Positions 17,597 through 25,005 of a stretch of 64,000 nucleotides of DNA are shown here, piece after piece. The notes beneath the pieces are model-generated. The model was given only the letters and a program-made list of their open reading frames with translations, was not told the DNA's origin and did not search any database. The stretch is from Ulvibacter sp. MAR_2010_11 (GTDB lineage Bacteria > Bacteroidota > Bacteroidia > Flavobacteriales > Flavobacteriaceae): assembly GCF_002813135.1 (NCBI RefSeq), contig NZ_PHTY01000001.1:987501-1051500 (forward strand), in the 5' to 3' direction. Positions within the stretch are counted from its first letter, which is position 1; the number at the start of each line of letters is the position of its first letter. Position numbers and translations under genes: made by a program.

Positions 17597-18205
17597 TTAG
17601 TCTTGGTATTTTGCGATTAGGTAGTTTGCCGTGTGATATCCTCTTTGTTCCAGTATTTCTAATTGAGTTTGCGTGAGATCCGATACCAGCATAGTTCTGT
17701 ACTGAATCTTAACAACATTGTCGTAATTTGGATTTAAAAGAAGCAAATACCCCTGATTTGGATGCTTAAATATATAGTGGTCCCCTGTATCACTTTTCTT
17801 TATAAAGTCCTTTTGATAGGAATTGGAAAGCTTATTCTCTATTTCTTTCTGAACGCTTTTATTGGGTAACGCTGAAACTGTAATAGCGAAATATCCTTCT
17901 CCGCCATCCCGATAAGTAATATTGAATCGACAGGGAGACATTTCTTCAATATTGGTTTTGATTTGACCAGACGATAGTGCAAATATCGTGGCGACTTCAT
18001 CTAAACTCAGTTTACAGTTCGAATCTTTCGCAAATAGTCTTGAATAGTCGCCCTTTTGTTGCAACTCAATTTTATTGACTTCTTTGGTCGAAGATGCTTC
18101 CTCTTCAAGCTGAGTTGTGCTTTCTAAGGTTTCTACATCGCTTTTTTGAGCGTTGTTGCAACTCTGGATGGTGATAAGTATAATAATTAAGTATGTGAAT
18201 TTCAT
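17597..18205 (-). CDS. Hypothetical lipoprotein, first gene of a three-gene operon
   Basis: 202-aa lipoprotein when started at 18205 (MKFTYLIIILITIQSCNN). This puts a proper signal and lipobox at the N-terminus; an upstream ATG at 18241 would add 12 residues ahead of the signal and is less likely. The mature part has a Ser/Glu-rich linker (about 20-50) and a mixed alpha/beta domain. The C-terminus ends EILEQRGYHTANYLIAKYQD. No known family recognised. It sits 1 bp from the next gene, so translation is probably coupled. Confidence 0.7.
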   Translation of the reverse strand: MKFTYLIIILITIQSCNNAQKSDVETLESTTQLEEEASSTKEVNKIELQQKGDYSRLFAKDSNCKLSLDEVATIFALSSGQIKTNIEEMSPCRFNITYRDGGEGYFAITVSALPNKSVQKEIENKLSNSYQKDFIKKSDTGDHYIFKHPNQGYLLLLNPNYDNVVKIQYRTMLVSDLTQTQLEILEQRGYHTANYLIAKYQD

Positions 18206-18394
18206 TGCTTTCAATTTGATTACATTACTCGGTTTTAGCAATTTACGTTAGAGGAAATAACTACATCGTGTGCTTGCGAATGAGCTTCACAAATGGAATG
18301 TTACTCCTTCTATTGTGAATTTATGAGAAAATACCACGCAAGTGATGTATAAATCCGTCCATAAATGCGAGGACTTAGCATGTTATAGGAAGTA

Positions 18395-19234
18395 TTACTT
18401 GTGTTTTAGGATGACCGGTGCTTCGATCATGGTTTCCTTCAGAAAATGAAACCTGTCAATGTGAAATTTGGTAGGGGCCTCTCCGCAGTATTTTTTGAAA
18501 TCCCGTGAAAAGTGTGAAAAATCGTAATAATTATACAAGGCGCTAATCGTTTTGAAATCCTGTTCGGCTTTGGGATTCATTTCAGAAAACATAAAATTGA
18601 ATCGGACAATACGAGTGTATAAAGAAGGAGTTAATCCTACCATTTTCTTAAACAGTTTCTGAAAATACCGTTCGCTGATATTCAATTTTTGAATTAGCTG
18701 CGTTACCGAAACACATCCTCTTTTCTCATGAATCATACCAATGGCTATATCGACAGCATTTGGAGATTGGACGCTGCTTTGTACCCTTTGGATAAGAATC
18801 TTTTCTAAAATAGAAACTCCTTCCTTGGGAGCTTTTATAGTACTCAAAGATTCCTGTAACAAATCCGAAGGAATATCAAGTAAATTTAATGCAGGTTCAG
18901 CCTTGTTGACTAATGAAGGCATATTTAATCCGAATAAATGCCATAATCCGGTTGGTTTCAGGGCTGCCCCAACTATTTTAATACTATTTGCATTCGACTT
19001 AAAGATATACTTGCATGCTTGTTGACCTGTCACATAAAAATTGGGCAAAGGGATTTTTGCTCCCTCAACGTAGACCGTAAATCCTCCATCAAACAAATAC
19101 GCCAAAATGCAATAGCCGGTAGGCAGGCATAGTTCATTAAATATGTCGCTATCCCTTTCACCCTCCCACTCGATAGTATATAGAGTCGCCACATAGGGCT
19201 CGAGAACCTTATCAGGTAAATAAGTAGTGAACAT
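18395..19234 (-). CDS. AraC family transcriptional regulator with DUF6597-like sensor
   Basis: 279-aa regulator. The N-terminal half (about 1-150) resembles the DUF6597/cupin-like ligand domain found before AraC HTH modules in Bacteroidota. The C-terminal half (about 165-262) is a two-HTH AraC domain: VSVTQLIQKLNISERYFQKL for the first HTH, and FKTISALYNYYDFSHFSRDF followed by KKYCGEAPTKF for the second, matching the AraC signature. It is monocistronic. The reverse-strand TATCTTTA just before the start is a plausible -7 box with an upstream TTG. Targets are unknown, and neither neighbour is an obvious metabolic operon. Confidence 0.87.
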   Translation of the reverse strand: MFTTYLPDKVLEPYVATLYTIEWEGERDSDIFNELCLPTGYCILAYLFDGGFTVYVEGAKIPLPNFYVTGQQACKYIFKSNANSIKIVGAALKPTGLWHLFGLNMPSLVNKAEPALNLLDIPSDLLQESLSTIKAPKEGVSILEKILIQRVQSSVQSPNAVDIAIGMIHEKRGCVSVTQLIQKLNISERYFQKLFKKMVGLTPSLYTRIVRFNFMFSEMNPKAEQDFKTISALYNYYDFSHFSRDFKKYCGEAPTKFHIDRFHFLKETMIEAPVILKHK

Positions 19235-19382
19235 GCTTAAAGATAAAAAATTAAATTACACAATAGGATGTATTAATGCAATGCAACATGGGAAAAACAA
19301 CTTCTGATTGAATCTATCCGCTTTGCTAAAAAGTGATTTTGGGTCGTAACGAGAGCCTTGAAAGCGCTTCCGTGATGTTATA

Positions 19383-19596
19383 CTCGCCCAAGTTTTTCTT
19401 ACGAAAAAAGCCACCTACCTTCGTAGATGGCTTCTCGTCGCTTTCGTATTAAAAGTTCGGGCTTCCCGCAACATGTGCGGGATAAACTTCTCGCCCAAGT
19501 TTTTCTTACGAAAAAAGCCACCTACCTTCGTAGATGGCTTCTCGTCGCTTTCGTATTAAAAGTTCTGGCTTCCCGCAACATGTGCGGGATAAACAC
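19383..19596 (-). repeat. Two-copy 107-bp tandem repeat with terminator-like hairpins
   Basis: Copies span 19383-19489 and 19490-19596 and differ at one base (G at 19459 versus T at 19566). On the reverse strand each copy contains a hairpin CCCGCA-loop-TGCGGG. Each then has GCCATCTAC-GAAG-GTAGGTGGC, which pairs fully if one G-U is allowed, followed by TTTTTT. That is intrinsic-terminator form. Both lie downstream of tRNA-Asn on its transcribed strand. No known insertion element is recognised. Confidence 0.9.
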
Positions 19597-19614
19597 GCTA
19601 CAATAAAAACAATA

Positions 19615-19643
19615 AAGCCTGTATATCAATGACATACAGGCTT
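19615..19643 (-). terminator. Terminator of tRNA-Asn
   Basis: AAGCCTGTAT pairs with ATACAGGCTT (10 bp) around a 9-nt loop and is followed on the reverse strand by TATTGTTTTTATTG. It lies 6 bp after the tRNA 3' end. Confidence 0.85.
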
Positions 19644-19649
19644 CTTTCG

Positions 19650-19723
19650 CTCCTCTTCTTGGGCTCGAACCAAGGACCCTCTGATTAACAGTCAGATGCT
19701 CTAACCAACTGAGCTAAAGAGGA
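19650..19723 (-). tRNA. tRNA-Asn (anticodon GTT)
   Basis: 74-nt cloverleaf on the reverse strand. The acceptor stem TCCTCTT pairs with AAGAGGA, followed by discriminator G. The D arm is GCTCAGTTGGTTAGAGC. The anticodon stem-loop is TCTGA-CTGTTAA-TCAGA with GTT at positions 34-36. The T arm is CTTGG-TTCGAGC-CCAAG. The 3' CCA is not encoded. A hairpin terminator follows. Confidence 0.97.
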
Positions 19724-19813
19724 ATTTCATATAGAAATATAAAAGGTGTTACCCTTTTAGCGGTTGCAAATATAATTTATTTTCTAAGTGCGACAAAAAA
19801 GAATCTGTTTTTT

Positions 19814-21142
19814 TTACTTTCCGACAATTGCCCTGTAAATATCGTTTCCATTGGCAAACAAAACCAAGGCAATCAATAAAAAGAATCCAACCATTTGTGC
19901 ATATTCCATAAACTTGTCGTTTGGCTTTCGCCCACTAACCATTTCATACAATAAGAACATTACATGTCCTCCATCCAATGCAGGAATAGGCAGTACATTC
20001 ATAAACGCCAAAATAATGGAAATTAGTGCCGTAGTATGCCAAAAAGCAAGCCAGCTCCATTCTCCCGGGAATAAATTCCCAATCGCTCCAAAACCACCAA
20101 CCTGGGTAATCCCTTTTGCAGTAAAGACATACTTAAATTGTTTCACATAATCTTTCAGGATATTATAGCCATAAGCAGCACCTTCGGTGATACTCGCCCC
20201 CAATCCGTACGTTAGTTTTGTCGCTCCGGTGGATAAATCATTTCCAAAATTGTTGATTCCAATAACGCCTTCATCATTGGGAGTAACTTTTAAGGTGTCT
20301 AAGCTCCCGTTTCGGGAAACAACAATGGAGTTTTCACCTTTTTTATCCAATGAATTCTGAAACTCATGCCAATACGCAACATTATTGCCGTTAACCGCCA
20401 CAATTTTATCATCCTTTTTAAATCCGGCAGCGGCAGCAGGGTACTCTGTATTTACCGTATCAATCACAGAACTTCGTATCGCCTGAAAAGGCAACATTAC
20501 ACCCTTCTTAAACATCTGCTCTCCAATATCTTCAGGCACCAAAATAGTTTCGGTAGCGCCATTCTGTCTAAGGACGGTAACACTGTTTACATCTCTTAAG
20601 AAAAGGTATTTATTAATAGCCCTTACATCTTCAAATTCTTTCCCATTTACCTTCAGTATATTGTCTCCGTCTTCAAAACCAAGCTCTTTAAATTCCTGCG
20701 CTACTGCAAATCCTTGTGGTAAATCTGAAACGGTAGTAATATCTCGTCCGTAGAAATATAAAATACTCGCATAAATTACAAATCCCACTATAATATTTAC
20801 GGTAACTCCTCCCAGCATTATAATCAATCGTTGCCAGGCCGGTTTACTTCTAAATTCCCAGGGTTGAGGCGGTTGAGCCATCTGTTCCTTGTCCATGCTC
20901 TCATCGATCATTCCGGAAATCTTCACATAACCTCCCAATGGAAGCCAGCCAATTCCGTAGACGGTATCACCAATTTTCTTTTTGAACAGGGCAAATTTGA
21001 CATCAAAAAAGAGGAAGAATTTTTCTACCCGAGTTTTAAATATTTTTGCAGGAATAAAATGTCCCAACTCATGCAGAACAATTAATATAGATAAGCTTAA
21101 AAGAAGCTGAACTGCTTTTACAGCAAATGGAGTCATAGTCAT
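19814..21142 (-). CDS. rseP: RIP metalloprotease RseP (site-2 protease, M50)
   Basis: 442-aa integral membrane zinc protease. The active-site H24-E-L-G-H28 lies in the first membrane helix (VLHELGHFIPAK). The second metal-ligand region is NVLPIPALDGGHVMFLLYE near residue 395, with the D of the LDG motif. Two PDZ-like segments lie between (about 120-200 and 205-290, e.g. YPAAAAGFKKDDKIVAVNG). The family cleaves membrane-bound anti-sigma factors and remnant signal peptides. In Bacteroidota it is usually a housekeeping gene without an adjacent rseA. The -7 box TACTTTTG lies 13 nt upstream of the ATG. A second in-frame ATG two codons later is an equally possible start. Confidence 0.95.
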   Translation of the reverse strand: MTMTPFAVKAVQLLLSLSILIVLHELGHFIPAKIFKTRVEKFFLFFDVKFALFKKKIGDTVYGIGWLPLGGYVKISGMIDESMDKEQMAQPPQPWEFRSKPAWQRLIIMLGGVTVNIIVGFVIYASILYFYGRDITTVSDLPQGFAVAQEFKELGFEDGDNILKVNGKEFEDVRAINKYLFLRDVNSVTVLRQNGATETILVPEDIGEQMFKKGVMLPFQAIRSSVIDTVNTEYPAAAAGFKKDDKIVAVNGNNVAYWHEFQNSLDKKGENSIVVSRNGSLDTLKVTPNDEGVIGINNFGNDLSTGATKLTYGLGASITEGAAYGYNILKDYVKQFKYVFTAKGITQVGGFGAIGNLFPGEWSWLAFWHTTALISIILAFMNVLPIPALDGGHVMFLLYEMVSGRKPNDKFMEYAQMVGFFLLIALVLFANGNDIYRAIVGK

Positions 21143-21155
21143 TAAAATTAGGGCA

Positions 21156-21163
21156 CAAAAGTA
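21156..21163 (-). promoter_or_regulatory. -7 box (TACTTTTG) of rseP
   Basis: The reverse strand reads TACTTTTG, an exact TAnnTTTG match, 13 nt before the rseP ATG. No clear TTG -33 element. Confidence 0.55.
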
Positions 21164-21258
21164 ATCTATTCTGCCTTGTTAAAAAAATTATTGCAAACTT
21201 GTCATTAGTCCGCACAAACTTTAATACGTTACAAACCCGAAAATATTTTTATAGGTGG

Positions 21259-21266
21259 TAATTTTG
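21259..21266 (+). promoter_or_regulatory. -7 box (TAATTTTG) of the SCO gene
   Basis: Exact TAnnTTTG match 18 nt before the ATG at 21285, in the intergenic region shared with rseP. Confidence 0.55.
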
Positions 21267-21284
21267 CATCAGATATATTAAAAT

Positions 21285-21950
21285 ATGCTTCGGTTTTTTT
21301 CAAAATACAAGTTGCTGGGAATAGTGCTTTTAGTGCTTTCGGTTATAATAATCAGCATTATTTACAGCATTCTGAATCCTAAAAGAGTACTTCCTGTCTA
21401 TCAGCCTGCCGATGTCACAGCTCAATTGGTAGACAGTACCCTTCAGCACGTAAAAAAATACCACACAATTGACAACTTCTCACTCACCAATCAAAACGGA
21501 AAAGAAATCACACAAAGCGACTACGAAAATAAAATCTATGTGGCCGATTTCTTTTTTACCACCTGCCAGACTATCTGCCCCATTATGACAGATCATATGG
21601 TGGAAATTCAGGAAAAACTGAAAAATGACGCCTCCGTATTATTACTATCTCATACCGTAATGCCCGAAACCGATTCGGTGCCTCTACTTAAAAAATATGC
21701 TGCCGAAAAAGGGGTGGACGACCAAAAGTGGAATTTGGTGACGGGCGATAAAAAACAAATCTATGACCTTGCACGAAAATCCTACCTGGCCGCAAAAGAC
21801 AATCCGTATTCCCCATATGACCTTATCCATACCGAAAATTTTGTGTTGGTAGACACCAAAAAACGTGTACGGGGATATTACGACGGCACCGATCCTAAGG
21901 CCATCGAACAACTTTTAGAAGACATTCAAATCTTAAAAAAAGAGCAATAG
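21285..21950 (+). CDS. SCO1/SenC family copper chaperone/thiol protein
   Basis: 221-aa thioredoxin-fold protein with one N-terminal membrane helix (about 9-30) and a periplasmic domain. The copper-binding motif C94-x-x-x-C98 is in FFFTTCQTICPIMT, and the distal His182 is in YDLIHTENFVLVD, so all three Cu ligands are present. The family helps build the CuA centre of cytochrome c oxidase or acts as a thiol reductase. No oxidase genes are adjacent. The following feoA gene is 81 bp downstream with its own promoter, so they are probably separate transcripts. Confidence 0.93.
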   Translation: MLRFFSKYKLLGIVLLVLSVIIISIIYSILNPKRVLPVYQPADVTAQLVDSTLQHVKKYHTIDNFSLTNQNGKEITQSDYENKIYVADFFFTTCQTICPIMTDHMVEIQEKLKNDASVLLLSHTVMPETDSVPLLKKYAAEKGVDDQKWNLVTGDKKQIYDLARKSYLAAKDNPYSPYDLIHTENFVLVDTKKRVRGYYDGTDPKAIEQLLEDIQILKKEQ

Positions 21951-21993
21951 TCTTTTTTAAACTGAAATGTTTTTACACCTCCCTTTTTTCGAT

Positions 21994-22001
21994 TACTTTT
22001 G
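21994..22001 (+). promoter_or_regulatory. -7 box (TACTTTTG) of feoAB
   Basis: Exact TAnnTTTG match 30 nt before the feoA ATG. It overlaps the left half of a putative repressor site (21997-22012). Confidence 0.6.
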
Positions 22002-22012
22002 CCTTGTTTAAA
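21997..22012 (+). promoter_or_regulatory. Putative DtxR/MntR-family operator upstream of feoA
   Basis: TTTTGCCTTGTTTAAA matches 14 of 16 bases of a partial dyad in front of the mntR-like gene (30472-30487). Its left half resembles TTTGCCTT of the Bacillus MntR box as I recall it. It overlaps the -7 box, so binding would block transcription. An imperfect palindrome at 22007-22023 overlaps it. Confidence 0.5.
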
Positions 22013-22031
22013 ATCAATCTAAATAAACATA

Positions 22032-22256
22032 ATGCTCACGATTGCTTCATTAAAAAAAGGTCAGCTTGCCATAATCAAGGAATTTTCGGTAGAAGTTGTG
22101 CCGTTAAAATTATTGGAAATGGGGTGTCTCCCCGGCAACGAAGTGTCTCTGGTTCAAACAGCTCCATTTAAAGATCCCTTATATCTAAATATTAACGGAA
22201 GTCATCTTGCCATTAGAAGAGAAACTGCTGCTCAAATTGAAATAGAATTGATATAG
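22032..22256 (+). CDS. feoA: Ferrous iron transport protein A
   Basis: 74-aa cytoplasmic SH3-like protein of the FeoA family, seen in LKKGQLAIIKEFSVE, LLEMGCLPGNEVSLV and the C-terminal INGSHLAIRRETAAQIEI. It is thought to assist FeoB in Fe(II) uptake. It starts 31 nt downstream of a TAnnTTTG box and is separated from feoB by 7 bp, a classic feoAB operon. Full length for the family. Confidence 0.95.
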   Translation: MLTIASLKKGQLAIIKEFSVEVVPLKLLEMGCLPGNEVSLVQTAPFKDPLYLNINGSHLAIRRETAAQIEIELI

Positions 22257-22263
22257 ACTGGTA

Positions 22264-24363
22264 ATGGCAAAACAAATTAACGTTGCACTTATTGGAAACC
22301 CTAATACCGGTAAAACTTCGGTGTTTAACAGGCTCACAGGTTTAAATCAAAAGGTAGGAAACTACCCCGGGATTACCGTCGAGAAAAAGCAGGGGGTATG
22401 TAAATTGCCCCGCGGTGTAAAAGCACATATTCTCGATTTGCCGGGAACCTATAGTCTGAATGCTTCTTCTCTCGACGAAAACGTTGTAATCGAATTGCTT
22501 CTCAATAAAAACGACAAAGATTTTCCAGACGTAGCCGTCGTTGTTTCTGAAATTGAAAATCTGAAGCGAAATTTATTGCTCTTTACCCAAATTAAAGACC
22601 TTGGAATTCCAACCATCCTCGCCATTAATATGGCCGACAGAATGAAGCGGAAGGCGATTTCTCTGGATGTTGAAGAGCTTGAACAGCGGTTGGAAACCAA
22701 AATTTGCATGATTAGTTCGCGCAAAAATGAAGGATTCGAGCCTTTAAAAGAATACATTTCAAATTACGGCCAGCTTTCCACAAAACCTTGTGTAAATGCT
22801 TCGTCTATTGCGCCCGAATATTTTGACCGACTTCGGAAAGCCTTTCCTACTCAAGATTTGTACAAACTCTGGTTGGTGATCACCCAGGATGTGAATTTCG
22901 GAAAACTAGATCGAAAAGAAATGAAAGGCATGGCTACCTTTCAAACCGAATCGGTAAGTAATTTAAAACGTCTTCAGCAAAAGGAAACCATTGCCCGCTA
23001 TCAGTTTATCAACGATGCATTAAAAAATACGCTCACCATCGATACCGCTAATGCCAAGGATTTACGAAGCAGATTGGATCGAGTGTTGACGCATAAAGTT
23101 TGGGGATATGTTATTTTCTTCGGAATCCTCCTGCTAATTTTTCAAGCAATTTTCGATTGGAGCAGCTACCCAATGGAATTTATCGACAGTTCCTTTGCCG
23201 CTTTGAGTGAATGGATAAAAAACACCTTGCCTCCGGGAGATTTTACCAGTCTTATTGCCGAAGGGATCATCCCCGGATTAGGCGGAATTGTGATTTTTAT
23301 TCCACAAATCGCCTTTCTCTTCCTATTTATTTCCATTCTTGAAGAAACCGGCTATATGAGTCGGGTAGTATTTTTAATGGATCGCATTATGCGTCGTTTC
23401 GGTTTAAGCGGAAAAAGTGTTGTCCCCTTGGTTTCGGGAACAGCCTGCGCCATACCGGCGATTATGGCAACACGAAATATTGAAAACTGGAAAGAACGCC
23501 TTATTACCATATTGGTAACACCCTTTACTACTTGTTCGGCAAGGCTTCCGGTGTATTTAATTATTATCGCGCTGGTAATTCCCGAACAACGTATTTTGGG
23601 TATTTTCAGTTTACAAGGTATTACCTTGATGTTATTGTATATGTTGGGATTCGCTACCGCAATCTTTTCGGCATATATTTTAGATAAAATTCTCAAAATT
23701 AGATCCAAAACCTTTTTTGTGGTTGAAATGCCTAACTACAAACTTCCCATGTTTAAAAATGTGGTAATTACCGTAGTTGAAAAGACAAAATCATTTGTCT
23801 TGGGTGCCGGTAAAATTATCCTGGCGATTTCAGTAATTCTTTGGGTACTTGCTTCCTACGGCCCGGGAGATTTCAATAATGCCGAAGCCATAGTGACACA
23901 GGAAAATTCAGCAGCATCACTTTCAGAACCTGAACTTGAAACCAAAATAGCAGCTTTCAAGTTGGAGAATTCCTATATAGGAATCCTTGGAAAAGGAATC
24001 GAACCCGCTGTACGACCCCTGGGGTACGACTGGAAAATTGGTATTGCCATTGTGAGCTCTTTTGCAGCAAGAGAAGTATTTGTGGGTACTTTAGCGACTA
24101 TATACAGCGTGGGAAGTGAAGAAGAAGAAACCATTAAAAACCGTATGGCCGCCGAAGTAAATCCGGTATTAGGCACGCCCTTGTTTAATTTTGCTAGTGG
24201 GGTTTCCTTACTTTTATTCTATGCCTTTGCCATGCAGTGTATGAGTACACTGGCAATCGTAAAAAAAGAAACAAACAGTTGGAAATGGCCAATGTGGCAA
24301 CTATTTGCCATGAGCGCTATCGCTTATATCGTTGCCTTGGCAGCGTATCAAATTTTAAAATAA
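22264..24363 (+). CDS. feoB: Ferrous iron transport protein B
   Basis: 699-aa inner-membrane Fe(II) transporter. The N-terminal G domain (about 1-170) has G1 GNPNTGKTS (11-19), the G2/G3 region ending LDLPGTYSLN, and the G4-like NMAD. A guanine-dissociation-inhibitor-like helical part follows (about 175-275). The membrane domain (about 280-699) has the two Gate motifs, with conserved Cys in SGTACAIPAIMATR and TTCSARLPVYLIII, and the C-terminal AREVFVGTL and FYAFAMQCMSTLAIV stretches. Length is normal for Bacteroidota FeoB. It is followed 12 bp later by a small Cys-rich membrane protein, the usual third member. Confidence 0.97.
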   Translation: MAKQINVALIGNPNTGKTSVFNRLTGLNQKVGNYPGITVEKKQGVCKLPRGVKAHILDLPGTYSLNASSLDENVVIELLLNKNDKDFPDVAVVVSEIENLKRNLLLFTQIKDLGIPTILAINMADRMKRKAISLDVEELEQRLETKICMISSRKNEGFEPLKEYISNYGQLSTKPCVNASSIAPEYFDRLRKAFPTQDLYKLWLVITQDVNFGKLDRKEMKGMATFQTESVSNLKRLQQKETIARYQFINDALKNTLTIDTANAKDLRSRLDRVLTHKVWGYVIFFGILLLIFQAIFDWSSYPMEFIDSSFAALSEWIKNTLPPGDFTSLIAEGIIPGLGGIVIFIPQIAFLFLFISILEETGYMSRVVFLMDRIMRRFGLSGKSVVPLVSGTACAIPAIMATRNIENWKERLITILVTPFTTCSARLPVYLIIIALVIPEQRILGIFSLQGITLMLLYMLGFATAIFSAYILDKILKIRSKTFFVVEMPNYKLPMFKNVVITVVEKTKSFVLGAGKIILAISVILWVLASYGPGDFNNAEAIVTQENSAASLSEPELETKIAAFKLENSYIGILGKGIEPAVRPLGYDWKIGIAIVSSFAAREVFVGTLATIYSVGSEEEETIKNRMAAEVNPVLGTPLFNFASGVSLLLFYAFAMQCMSTLAIVKKETNSWKWPMWQLFAMSAIAYIVALAAYQILK

Positions 24364-24375
24364 TATCTTTGTAAT

Positions 24376-24534
24376 ATGCAAACTATATTAGTCCTTATTA
24401 CCTTCTGTCTTGCCACAGGTTATCTGCTAAGAAAATTTGTGTGGAATCCTATTTTTGAAGGCAGACAAAAAACGTCTAAAACCTTAGACGGAGGTAAAAC
24501 TAAATGCGGCAAGAAAGATTGCGGCTGTCACTAA
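24376..24534 (+). CDS. FeoB-associated Cys-rich membrane protein
   Basis: 52-aa protein: one membrane helix (MQTILVLITFCLATGYLL) followed by a short basic linker and a Cys-rich tail (KCGKKDCGCH). Size, topology and position 12 bp after feoB match the FeoB-associated Cys-rich proteins of Bacteroidota, which take the place of FeoC in such operons. The terminal Cys/His cluster could bind iron or a partner. The stop is 2 bp from the convergent gene's stop and no hairpin is visible. Confidence 0.85.
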   Translation: MQTILVLITFCLATGYLLRKFVWNPIFEGRQKTSKTLDGGKTKCGKKDCGCH

Positions 24535-24536
24535 AT

Positions 24537-24953
24537 TTATCCCTTGTTTTCTGAAATAAGCAAAGCATAATCCTTTATTTCGTTTGTGCTTTCCTTCGGG
24601 TAAGGAGTTACCATGGTGGCCTCCAAACTATATCCCGAAACAGAATATAAGATGTTATCTATTGATTCTCCCGGTTTTGTCTGACCAAAAATTAGTTTCT
24701 TAATTTCGGTAGGTTTCCCTTTCGCTTTTACTTCAACATTCACAACAACACGTCCCGCCCAGACACAAGTTACGTATTCGGGACATCGGGAATCTTCCAC
24801 TACATCGAGAAACTTGATAATAACAGGTCCAATTTGAGCCGATTCTCCCAAAGCAACCTTGATAACAATTTTAGGAATCTCCACCGGATTCTGACTTTGA
24901 CTATAAACGATGGCTGAAAACAATACAACAACCAATAAAAGTGATTTTTTCAT
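24537..24953 (-). CDS. Hypothetical secreted protein with DSRCP...CVWAG motif
   Basis: 138-aa exported protein with a signal peptide ending near residue 19 (IVYSQSQ). The mature part is beta-rich, and its centre carries DSRCPEYVTCVWAGRVVV (about 54-71), in which two Cys seven residues apart probably form a disulfide. I recall this motif recurring in small secreted Bacteroidota proteins, but no function is known to me. It converges on the feo operon and lies upstream of nothing co-directional within 50 bp except the metal ABC operon end at 25006, so it may be monocistronic. Confidence 0.7.
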   Translation of the reverse strand: MKKSLLLVVVLFSAIVYSQSQNPVEIPKIVIKVALGESAQIGPVIIKFLDVVEDSRCPEYVTCVWAGRVVVNVEVKAKGKPTEIKKLIFGQTKPGESIDNILYSVSGYSLEATMVTPYPKESTNEIKDYALLISENKG

Positions 24954-25005
24954 TCCAAAACGATTTTATTTTTAAAGATAAAGGAAAATATTGTGCCAAA
25001 AAACG

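Larger units (their letters stand above)
19235..19649. other. Gene-free region holding a tandem repeat and the tRNA-Asn terminator
   Basis: No plausible coding frame. Bases 19235-19382 include the AraC promoter. Bases 19383-19596 are a two-copy 107-bp repeat. Bases 19615-19643 are a hairpin after tRNA-Asn. Confidence 0.75.

Noticed and set aside
19383-19596. Two direct repeats considered as a short CRISPR array
   Set aside because: Copies are directly abutting with no spacers, the unit is 107 bp, and no cas genes are present.
21171-21186. CTGCCTTGTTAAAA in the rseP/SCO gap as a third copy of the metal operator
   Set aside because: Only about 12 of 16 positions match, the dyad arm is shifted by a base, and neither flanking gene is a clear metal importer.
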